Assembly: GCA_037953745.1 (NCBI GenBank)
Contig: JBAKBP010003136.1
Span: 96,057 to 160,056 of the forward strand
Direction of reading: 5' to 3'
Source of the DNA: Lithodes maja
Lineage: Eukaryota; Arthropoda; Malacostraca; Decapoda; Lithodidae
DNA length: 64,000 bases
The position numbers were made by a program, and so were the translations under genes. Shown here one piece after another: positions 29,044 through 37,526 of this stretch. Every line of letters starts with the position of its first letter. The first letter of the stretch is position 1. The notes under the pieces were generated by a model, which worked only from the letters and a program-made list of their open reading frames with translations, was not told the DNA's origin and made no database searches.

Positions 29044-30847
29044 TGTTACGGCTGGATCGGCAATACATATTCGGGATTCTTGATCGTAGGACAGAAATGG
29101 CTTATGTGACAACGACACGCTCGATTCCAGTCCCAAATACTATATGCTCCAGACAACAAAAGCACCAACGCCCTACAGAGTTATCGTCTATGGTAACGAG
29201 GTACCTTAACTCGGCGAAAGTGTACAACAGGGGTAGGCTATGAGGCTAAACTCCCTCAGACATTTATAGGTTACGTTATTACTAAAGAAATGCAATACTC
29301 AAGAAACTACGTTAATATTAAGCCTCTAATAATGTAGAATAGAAGCAGGCTAAAGGTATGACAGTGAAATGCTAAATGACAAATGTACACGCCTACTTGA
29401 AAGCGCGTGCACTAGAATAACTGTCCCCTACTAACATGCACTAGCATGTAGCATACAAGATGTTCATGATCCAGTAGATACCTAATAATACACATGGAAG
29501 GAACATAAATAGTAGTCACTTATTATAAGAATGAATCTATACTTGGAATAACTAAAAGGTTGCAGGCAACAGTACTGCGCCGGTAGCCTACTACCGCATA
29601 GGCTACTTCGCTTCTCTCACTCTGTCTCCCCTCTGAGTCCGTATGCGCCCTACGCAACAGAACTCCGGACACAGCAGCAAAACGACAGTGCAGTTAATTG
29701 ATACATGAAAGTATTAATAGTGTTGTCTTGTGTGTGAGTAATGTGTATTGTAAAGTGTTACATACATAAACTTAAAGAGAGCTGCAATGCATAGTAAAAT
29801 AAAGATATAACCCACTCATCATCCCCATGTGTTCTAGCTAGCAGGCCAAGTCACAGGAACAACGAGTCCCAGCACCGAAAGCGAGAACCCAGGAAAAGAC
29901 TGCAGAGAACACAAGGACAGATAAATTACGTTACTCTACTATACCGGCACTACGAGCGAGCTGTAGTCTCTGGTACTACACTCGCTCCTGGCTCGGTAGG
30001 CAAATCAAGGCTAAGTCCTCGCCCCTCTACAGACAACTCCTGGGCATGGTCGGGCTCTTACACATGGCACTAGTCTAGTCACAAATTGGATGATGAGCTG
30101 GGCATATAACTCGTGAACATGTAGAACGTTCACCAACTATCCTCATCAAGAAGATCGCTGTTCACATTAACCCCTTAAATCTAATACATGTAAATATATG
30201 CTTGTCCTAAGAGTAATACGAGAGGTGAGTGCTGAAACTCCTTTAGGACCTCAAGGGAAGGTTATGCATTTAAATAGAGAGAAGAATGAAATGAGAGTAA
30301 TGTCGTCAGAGAGAAAGAGTGCAACCGTGAGAAGTTGGGAGAGAGGGCAAGGGATGTTAGAATCTCAAAGGTTCTAGGCAACCTGATCATGGAACACACA
30401 GCGAGCCTCCAGGCAATGTGCAGTACGACAACATGGGCAGCCCAGGCAGCATAGGCAGGCGGCAATGGACTACCAACCCTGTCGCGCCTAGCTAAAAGCG
30501 CAAGGCTGCCAACCAGTCCATACGTCTGGCAACCACCACCCCGGCAGCGTGGCGCATTGCTACCCTCTCGCTCTGAAGCCTAACTCACTCTCTCTCTCTG
30601 AACTCCCATTGTCTTATCTATCAACTTCTCTATTGATACTACATATTAAATGGAAGGTCTCGACATGGCTTAAAACAAAACCCACCACTGGTTAGCACAT
30701 GACGAGACCTTTGCAGAGATACAAAGAACATAGTTATACGTTGTCACACTCAATATAGGCAGCCAGCACGGTACAGTGGTACGGGCGGTACAGTGGAGTA
30801 CCAAGGAGTACAACCAGGTTGCGCTGCCACGCACTGGGTGAGTCACA
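29044..30847 (-). repeat. Gmr1 copy A 5' LTR
   Basis: An 1804-bp LTR, intact, showing the empty TTAA site (near 30647) that is filled in the 3' LTR. Confidence 0.92.
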
Positions 30848-31123
30848 GTTGTTGTTAAGTATCGAAAAGTGGTGTAAAGTGGCTGTTTTGGCCATAAAGT
30901 TATCTCCAATGAAATCATCATCACAGCTCAACCAGTTGACTTAGAGAGCTCTACTTAATGCCATTCTACAGGTAAATAACACAGCTACGCTTGGGGATGC
31001 GCGGGAATGCGGGAAGCAGTCTGATTAACGAATATACGGTAGCCTAGCCTAGACGTTTATCGGCCAAAACACCCGGGTTTCGAGGAATATATATATAATA
31101 CATAGCCGGGGCTGGAGGGTTAA

Positions 31124-31239
31124 GGTAATGGAAGACTAACGCAACCGACGGAACTGTTTGTTCGGTGTCATTGATCCATTTGGTGAAAGTAGTCCAATGA
31201 GACTCGTAAGTCTTCCAAGTAGCCTTAGTCCAGTGCTGA
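31124..31239 (-). pseudogene. DIRS-2 recombinase, middle fragment
   Basis: About 38 codons (WTKATWKTYESHW ... VFHYL) of the recombinase N-terminal domain, trapped between two TTAA MITE insertions 116 bp apart. It matches the DIRS-1 block TYESHWKSFTRWI. Both insertion points preserve the reading frame when the MITEs and one TTAA each are removed. Confidence 0.88.
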
Positions 31240-31243
31240 TTAA

Positions 31244-31724
31244 CCCTTCCTCCCCGGGCTGTCTTACCCAATGACGGTCGCCCCTACCCGGGCGATATGG
31301 CCGAAAAACGTCTAGGCCTAGGCTACCGTATTTATGTTTATTTTCACTGCTAGAACTTTCCCACTCATCTATAATCGTAGTGCGGTTTTCAATCTGTATT
31401 TTGGCATTGAGTAGAGCTCTGTAAGTCAACTGGTTCAGTTGTGATGACGATTTCAGTGGAGCCAATATTGCAGAGATGTTGCCAATATGGGGGCTTTTTA
31501 GACACTAATTTCGTCATGACATCAGAACAATAACATTGAGGAGTCTTCTCCTTCTTGTTTTCGGAGGTGCGGTGACGAACGCTTGGGTTTGTTGACATAC
31601 GTCGTACGCACGGCGTTCGGACCAAGCTTAATTAGGCTATTAAGCTCATGCCTTAGATAAGGCATACCGGGTAGTGGCCCTTCTTTCGTGCTGTCCTTAC
31701 CTAAGGCAGACCGGGTAGGAAGGG
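31244..31724. mobile_element. piggyBac-type MITE, family A copy 2
   Basis: A 481-bp element between TTAA at 31240-31243 and 31725-31728. The ends are CCCTTCCTCCCCGGGC and, reverse-complemented, CCCTTCCTACCCGGTCTGCC. Two subterminal repeats (ACCCGGTCTGCCTTA and ACCCGGTATGCCTTA, minus strand) sit near 31700 and 31663. Internal phrases such as AGTAGAGCTCT and AGTCAACTGGTT are shared with family A copy 1, in opposite orientation. It interrupts the DIRS-2 recombinase. Confidence 0.85.
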
Positions 31725-31737
31725 TTAAGCATATCAG

Positions 31738-33630
31738 TCAAGCAACGTCCATATTTCGGCAACCACCCTGCCTCACAAACATCCACGATGCGAATGCCAA
31801 CGAGGTCCCTAGGTCTCCAATCTGTCCCAAGTGGAAGTCTGAGACAGACAGGGGAACGGGACTCGGGCACCACCGCTTCAGCTGAGCGTACCAGGCTTGG
31901 GCCGGCCAGAGGGGCGCGATTAACCAAACCTTGCCACGGTGCTCTCTCAGCCTGTGTAGGACTTTACACATAAGCAGTGCGTCGGGCGGTGGAAAAGCGT
32001 AAATCGACTGCCACCTGCTCCAGTCCTCGCTGAAGGCATCCGGCCCCACCGCCTGAGTACAAGTCCAGCGGGTGAGGTAGTCCGGCAGCTTGTTCGTCCC
32101 TGAGGAGGCGAACAAGTCCACCTGCGGATGGCCCCAGAAGGCTGCGAGGTCGTCGAAAACGCTTTGTCTTAATGACCATTCTACCTTGGTGCTCTGTCCT
32201 TTTGACAAAGCATCCGCCCAAAGATTGGCCGTCCCGGGCAGGTAAGTCGCATGCAGGGTGATGCTGTAATGATCGGCCAGGTAAAACAATTTCTCCGCCA
32301 GGTCTTGGAGCACAACAGACCTGGAGGAGCCCTGCTTTTGGATACAATGAACCGCGGACATGTTGTCCATCCTGAAGGCCACCGACTTGCTCGTGAAGGC
32401 CAGTCCGTGATCCCGCAGGAAGAACAACGGTACCAACAGTTCCAGGGCATTGATGTGGAAGTGTGAGAGCCCCGACCACCTGCCGTGGTTTTGATGTCCC
32501 ATGTCTGATTGATAGCCCCACCCCACCTCGCTCGACGCATCTGTATCTACCCAGATGGTCGGCGGAGGAGCAGTCCAGGGCACAGCCGCAGAGAGCGTGC
32601 CCCGAGCGACCCAGTGTGTCAGTCTCAGATGTATTGAGCGCGGTACCATCCACAAACGGTAAGGGGGCGAGATAGGGAAGTGCCTGTTGCCCAGCTGAAT
32701 GAGGCGTTTTAGTCGGAGCCGGCCCAAGGGCACGGTCAGAGACGCCCAATTCAAAGACCCTAGGAGGGAGTCCCAGATTTTTTGTGTTATCGAGATCGAG
32801 TGCAACACGACAAAGAGCTTCCTTCGAAGTTTCGCCGCATTCACTCGACTCTGGGAAACGGTGGCGCTTAGGAGATCCCAGTGCAAGCCCACCCGCGTCA
32901 CTTCTCGTGACGGTGAGAGGCAGGACTTGGGAATGTTTAGTTTGAACCCCAGGTTTGTGATATGTCTGACTACAGTGAGCGTGTCTTGTACACAGTGTGT
33001 GAGAGAGTCTGCGGAGATGAGCCAATCGTCCAGGTAAAACAGGATCTGAATCCCTTGTAAGAGCAAGGGGGTCAGAGCCTGCTTTACCAGTTTGGTGAAG
33101 ACCCGCGGTGCTATGTTGAGGCCGAATGGTAGTCTGGTGAATTGGAACACCCGTTGACCCGACTGCAGTGCTAGGCAGCCCTGGAACCGAGGAGCCATTG
33201 GCACATGCCAATAAGCATCCTTCAGATCCAGGGTGACCACCCAAGACAAGGGCTTGAGTGCCAGGCGTACCTGGTTGATGGTGAGCATGCGGAAACGGGT
33301 GTTCACAATGTGAGAGTTGAGGACTGAGAGATCTACCACCGGCCTCATAGCAGCGCAGTCCTTCTTTGGCACCAGAAACACACGAGAAAGAAATACCTTT
33401 TGTGTAGAAGATATTTCCTTGATAACGCCTTCCTCGTGCATGGACATGATCACTTGGGCCACTTCCTGAGACACTGGTCGCTGTCGGGGAAGGCACCTGA
33501 GAGGAGGCCTGGACCTCCACCTCCAAGTCAGACCATTCTTGACCACCCGACGCGCCCACGACCGGCGGGGCCATTGCCGGTAGTGGGGACGGAAGAAGCC
33601 GGTGCGGGCGCCTTGTGTCAGGCCCATCAC
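31738..33630 (-). CDS. DIRS-2 reverse transcriptase-RNase H-methyltransferase
   Basis: An open frame of 630 codons with the same domain order as DIRS-1. RT has FLVPKKDCAAMRPVVDLS, TLDLKDAYWHVP, LPFGLNIAPRVF and the catalytic FYLDDW. RNase H has WVDTDASSEVGWGY. The DIRS methyltransferase-like region has QVDLFASSGTNKLP and IAPLWPAQAWY. It is clearly diverged from DIRS-1 but without stops, although the rest of the element is broken. The recombinase frame overlaps its 3' end (31927-31725) and reads toward the MITE at 31724. The first about 45 codons may be gag-linker sequence, so the real start is uncertain. Confidence 0.88.
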   Translation of the reverse strand: MMGLTQGARTGFFRPHYRQWPRRSWARRVVKNGLTWRWRSRPPLRCLPRQRPVSQEVAQVIMSMHEEGVIKEISSTQKVFLSRVFLVPKKDCAAMRPVVDLSVLNSHIVNTRFRMLTINQVRLALKPLSWVVTLDLKDAYWHVPMAPRFQGCLALQSGQRVFQFTRLPFGLNIAPRVFTKLVKQALTPLLLQGIQILFYLDDWLISADSLTHCVQDTLTVVRHITNLGFKLNIPKSCLSPSREVTRVGLHWDLLSATVSQSRVNAAKLRRKLFVVLHSISITQKIWDSLLGSLNWASLTVPLGRLRLKRLIQLGNRHFPISPPYRLWMVPRSIHLRLTHWVARGTLSAAVPWTAPPPTIWVDTDASSEVGWGYQSDMGHQNHGRWSGLSHFHINALELLVPLFFLRDHGLAFTSKSVAFRMDNMSAVHCIQKQGSSRSVVLQDLAEKLFYLADHYSITLHATYLPGTANLWADALSKGQSTKVEWSLRQSVFDDLAAFWGHPQVDLFASSGTNKLPDYLTRWTCTQAVGPDAFSEDWSRWQSIYAFPPPDALLMCKVLHRLREHRGKVWLIAPLWPAQAWYAQLKRWCPSPVPLSVSDFHLGQIGDLGTSLAFASWMFVRQGGCRNMDVA

Positions 33631-33680
33631 CGCTTCGACGAGATGGTCGGGCGAGGGAAGAGGGGACTGGCCAGGAGAAA

Positions 33681-35096
33681 CTACGCGTTTTTTGGCGCGG
33701 AGCCCCTCTTGGACTGATCGTAGTGGGATGAGCCACCACGTCCTCCCCCCGACGTCCCCCCGCCTCGCCGAAACGATGGACGGGCCTCGCGCTCTGGCCT
33801 ATCCCCCTCCAGGCTGTGTCTGGCAGCGGAGGAACTGGGGCCCTGCGCCTGCCAGCGCCGCATCTCCTCTTGACGGGGACGGCGATCCGGGGACCGACGT
33901 CCACGGAAGGCGGGTACACCACGCCCCCTGGGAGCCAGTCCCCTGGCCACACCTCTAGCCTGGCACCCTCTGCCGGCGACAGACCTGCCCCCGCGTCCGC
34001 GGGTGGAGGAGGATGAAGTGGGCTTCGCCACCACCTTCCGTTGTGCAGAGTAGGCATCACGCTGCGCCAGTAAGAAAGCCCCTTGCCAAGCCTCCTCAGG
34101 GAACAGACCCGGGGTCAGAAGGTCAGTCAGTAGGAGGCGGTTGCGGACGTCGGCAGGGGCCTTCTTACAGAAAGCCACCCGAAGTTGTTGACGGCAACGA
34201 GTGGCTTCATGGAGGGAGTGGCAGATGTCCTGAACAGGGTTGAGGGCAAGCTGCAGGGCGATCCGTCGGACATGTTCAAAACCTTGGCAATGATCAGCCG
34301 ATTCCAGCGACTCAATAAGGCGGAGGTGAACCCGCACCAGTTCCAACTGAGCAAGAAGAGTTGAAAGTTGGCGTGCCGCTCGCTGACGGAACTTAAAGTC
34401 CCGGTCCAGTGGTGCCTTCTCCGGTGCCGTGAAAAAGGAACACGGAAGGGGGCCCACTGACAGTTTGGGAGCATTGAGCCACTCCCACACAATTAGGTGA
34501 GTACACAGGCAGAGGGAAGCCCGAGGAGGTAAGGAGCATGCCCGACAGAAAAGATGATTCCATGGAAGGGATGGCCGGCAAGGCCTCAGCCATGGACTGA
34601 CCAAACTCCACCGCTTCACGGATCAACTCACCCCAGGGACCCGGACAGACGTGCGGTAGTTCTAGCCTCAGGACCCCGTCCCGATCTCGCACATTCCTGA
34701 GGTACGGCGTCCCTGAGATGGCAGAGAGGGAGTGGACATCCGCAGACAGGTCTTGGAGGGAGTAGTCAGCCCAGGGCTTTGTGGCAGTGTAAGGCAGTAC
34801 AGATGGACGACACGAAAAATACCGCATGTCCTGCCGGTTAGGGTACACCCTTACATCGACCTCAGGGACCAGACCCTGTGGAGTAATGGCCCGGAAGATG
34901 TTTTTCTCATTCACCTGGATAGCCCAGCCCTCCGGCACAGCCCGCTCCCCGGCCGGCAGGTGGACCGCTCCCTCAGGGTTGGAGGCGACCACAGCTCTCC
35001 AAGCAACAGAATCCCCATACAGGGATGGCATCTTGACTTTGGGGATCTTAAACTTGGAGAGAGGTGGCACGGAGAGGGGGTGAGAGAACAACGTGC
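33681..35096 (-). pseudogene. DIRS-2 Gag, C-terminal part, frameshifted
   Basis: The conserved C-terminal half of DIRS Gag. Its blocks match DIRS-1 Gag: VKMPSLYGDSVAW, PWADYSLQDL, WLNAPKL, LDRDFKFRQR and CKKAPADVRNR. The Gly/Arg-rich tail ends SAPKNA at 33681. A one-base frameshift near 34490-34510 separates the two parts. Unlike DIRS-1, the region corresponding to 8515-8535 is uninterrupted, which shows that the DIRS-1 stop there is a mutation. Roughly 480 N-terminal codons are missing; the sequence joins a LINE ORF1 at about 35096. Confidence 0.8.
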
Positions 35097-35988
35097 TGCT
35101 CCCACCTGGTTCAGATGAACTCCATCATCCGAAAACAAATAGTCATCGTAGTAGAAATTGTCCCAGGTGTCGACGAATCCCACGTTTTCCTTCCTGCAGA
35201 GGTTTGCTAGACAACGATTTGTGCTGGTGGCTATGTTGTAAAATCGGCTCTCTACACCAAGCCGGGGGACGATTCCTGAGACGATGATCCTTGATGACTT
35301 CTCCTTAAACGACTTGATCAGCTGCTGGTATTTTAAAAGCAAATCTTCCGACCGGGTTCGCTGTACATCGTTGGATCCAACGTGGATGACGTACATTGTA
35401 TTAGCAGGGGCCAGCTTAGATACTTCGTCAACTGCAGCAACTACGTCGTCCACACCACCACCAGGGATACAAAAACGCTTCCTGGTCTTAGGTGCTCTGG
35501 CACAAAACTCTGTGAGCTGACCACGTATCATCGAGTCTCCCACGAGCCGGACTTCTTCTATTTCCGCTTCGTCATCTGAGTCTGCGAGTATCTGGAAGCG
35601 GTTTTGACACTCGGTAATCGGTATGGGTTTCCTGGTCTTGGGGCAAATGTTGTTCCTCACAACACGGAAGTTGTCTTGAGGGGGAAGAGAGTTACTATTT
35701 GTTTCTTGTAGCGTTGAATTGTTGGCAGTTGACGTTGGGGGCGTTGGTGGCTGCTGGAGTTGCGGTGACAATTGAAGTTTGTGGTACTCCAACATTGAGT
35801 GTTACAAACTCTTGGAGTGATTCCAGCTTCATGGTGAGGACGTTGATCTTGTTGTAGGCTTCATCTAATTTCACTGTCAAATTCTCTTGTTGCTGGCAGA
35901 GACGGCAGAGACGGCAGACTTGAAGATCGACAGTAACAAACATGGACTCACCAAACCTACTGGCGCAGTTCGTACAAGTGCGAGGCAT
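35097..35988 (-). pseudogene. LINE ORF1 with SGNH esterase domain, 3'-truncated
   Basis: A 5' ORF of a LINE, probably CR1/L2-type, in which ORF1 proteins often carry an esterase. The N-terminus (35988 on) has Cys pairs (CTNC, CRLCRLC) and a heptad-like stretch suggesting a coiled coil. The SGNH hydrolase fold follows: GDSMIRG (Ser block), HVGSNDV (GxND block) and DDGVHLN (DxxH block), so Ser, Asn, Asp and His are all present. A frameshift lies between 35695 and 35795. Sequence breaks at about 35096, right after the DxxH block, and DIRS-2 gag follows. Loss of a 3' side is not a normal LINE truncation and points to a deletion. Confidence 0.75.
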
Positions 35989-36014
35989 GGTAACAGTCAG
36001 TTTCTTCAGATCAC

Positions 36015-36332
36015 TTCACTCACTTTAAAACACTTAACTCACTTTAAAACACTTAACTCACTTTAAAACACTTCACTCACTTTAGAAACACTTCAATCAC
36101 TTCAACCGAAAACAATGTTGAAATACACAACAATAGGTTATCAGGGGTGATAGCCTAACCGAAAACAAAAAAATTGAGATACGCAGAATTAGGCTTCCAG
36201 GGGCGATAGCCTAACCAAAAGTTTTTAAAAAATTGAAATACGCACCAATAGGCTACCAGCGTTGAATAGCCTAACCGAAAATAATGAAATTGAAATACGC
36301 AGAAATAGGCTACCAGGTGTGATAACCTAACC
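36015..36332 (-). repeat. Tandem repeats upstream of SGNH ORF1
   Basis: There are two arrays. At 36015-36095 a 19-20 bp unit (ACTCACTTTAAAACACTT) occurs four times. At 36104-36332 a unit of about 56 bp (spacings 53, 56, 60 and 56), each starting AACCGAAAA and ending GATAGCCT, occurs four times. They lie just 5' of the ORF1 start and may be the promoter or 5' UTR monomers of that LINE. The piggyBac element interrupts the array at TTAA 36333. Confidence 0.75.
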
Positions 36333-36754
36333 TTAACCCTCCAGCCCCGGGGGCTATAGCTTATGACTGTACTGCTGTACCGGGGGTTTTGAGGATTTTT
36401 TACCTATGTTAACTACTCTGTAAATGAATGAATATTGCATGTAATGTTGTGAATAAAAAAAAATAATGTTCCACAAACCTTCCTCTGTCGAATGGCGTTT
36501 AGTAGAGGTCTCTAGCCCCTCTGGTTGCATAATGGTGAGCGCGGGAAGACGAGTGCTTTTTTATGCGGGAATTTCCTCACGCGTCCGAAAGCGTCGGCCC
36601 GCCCTGGCTACGACGCACCTAGCCGCTCGCCGCGCCAAAGTATTTATCTCCCTTAGACGATTTTAGTGTTTGATATTGAGAATGTGATGTTTATTTGATA
36701 TTTTCTAGTTATTTTGAGGCCAATTATATAAAATATGTTTATTAGGGTATCAAT

Positions 36755-37257
36755 TTCACTGATATTGGTAATTTTCACTCGATACCGTACATTTTATTAG
36801 TAATTGAGGTATGTTATTGTTGTATTAGGCACTGATTATTCGTTATCACAGGTGTTTATTATACTTTGGCCATCAAATATTAGGTCTTGTGTCACTTTCA
36901 CTTTGACAAATATGCTTTAGAGAGTGTCACTGTCACTGATAATGCTCATTTTCACTCGATACCGTACATTTTATTAGTAATTGAGGTAGGTTATTGTTGT
37001 ATTAGGCACTGATTATTCGTTATCACAGGTGTTTATTATACTTTGGCCATCAAATCTTAGGTCTTGTGTCACTTTCACTTTGACAAATATGCTTTAGAGA
37101 GTGTCACTGTCACTGATAATGCTCATTTTCACTCGATACCGTACATTTTATTAGTAATTGAGGTAGGTTATTGTTGTATTAGGCACTGATTATTCATTAT
37201 CACAGGTGTTTATTATACTTTGGCCATCAAATCTTAGGTCTTGTGTCACTTTCACTT
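36755..37257. repeat. 177-bp tandem repeat in piggyBac 3' region
   Basis: About 2.8 copies. The marker CGATACCGTACATTT recurs at 36780, 36957 and 37134, exactly 177 bp apart. Units are nearly identical. The array sits between the transposase stop and the left terminus and is rich in GTGTCACTTTCACT motifs. Confidence 0.92.
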
Positions 37258-37526
37258 AGTTATATGATTTGTAAACGTTTTATATACAATTTATTGTGTC
37301 TTTTTTCACTGATTGATATATTTCTATAGGTTCTAATCATATGAATGTCACTTGGTATATACATATGTGTCACTTTCACATATTATTATGGTGGAATTGT
37401 ATTTGTATCAATTTTCTCATAATACTTGACTTTTTTATTATAATACATTGGTTTTCTTCCACTTTTTGCCTATATATAATTATAGTGTACATATTGTCAT
37501 TTTATTTGGCAATTTCAGTATGATTA

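Larger units (their letters stand above)
19982..30847 (-). mobile_element. Gmr1-like Ty3/Gypsy retrotransposon, copy A
   Basis: A full element on the minus strand: 5' LTR 29044-30847, pol 28798-23704, PPT next to 23423, 3' LTR 19982-23422. The flanking duplication is GTTG (19978-19981 and 30848-30851). LTR ends are TGTGACKC...CGTAACA. Leaving out the TTAA element in the 3' LTR, both LTRs are 1804 bp and differ at only a few positions that I could spot, so the insertion is young. Pol order is PR-INT-RT-RH, unlike ordinary Gypsy. A single extra base near 24129 breaks the frame. Confidence 0.92.
19770..31119. mobile_element. piggyBac-type MITE, family A copy 1, split by Gmr1 copy A
   Basis: The MITE proper is 19770-19981 plus 30848-31119, about 480 bp, between TTAA at 19766-19769 and 31120-31123. 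The left end CCCTCTCACCACAG is followed by two subterminal repeats (GATGGGCTCTTGAACGCCC and GATGGCCTCTTGAACGCCC). The right end, reverse-complemented, is CCCTCCAGCCCCGGCTAT. Both termini and the doubled repeat match the autonomous piggyBac at 36337-40626. Internal sequence is shared with the MITE at 31244-31724. Gmr1 copy A sits inside with a GTTG duplication. Confidence 0.85.
14221..35096 (-). mobile_element. DIRS1-like element, second family, fragmented (DIRS-2)
   Basis: The remains of one minus-strand DIRS element, interrupted many times. From its 5' side: gag (35096-33681), RT-RH-MT (33630-31738), recombinase (about 31930-31725, 31239-31124 and 19765-19096) and right terminus with ICR (14710-14221). 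The gag-RT-recombinase parts are certainly one element, because removing the two MITE insertions restores the recombinase frame. That the terminus at 14221 belongs to the same element is likely but not proven, because a CR1 LINE and other DNA lie between. The left ITR and about 480 codons of gag are missing; sequence ends at a LINE ORF1 near 35096. Confidence 0.75.

Noticed and set aside
35097..35988. Host GDSL/SGNH esterase gene
   Set aside because: It has no signal peptide, a Cys-rich coiled-coil N-terminus typical of LINE ORF1, a frameshift and a transposon flank.
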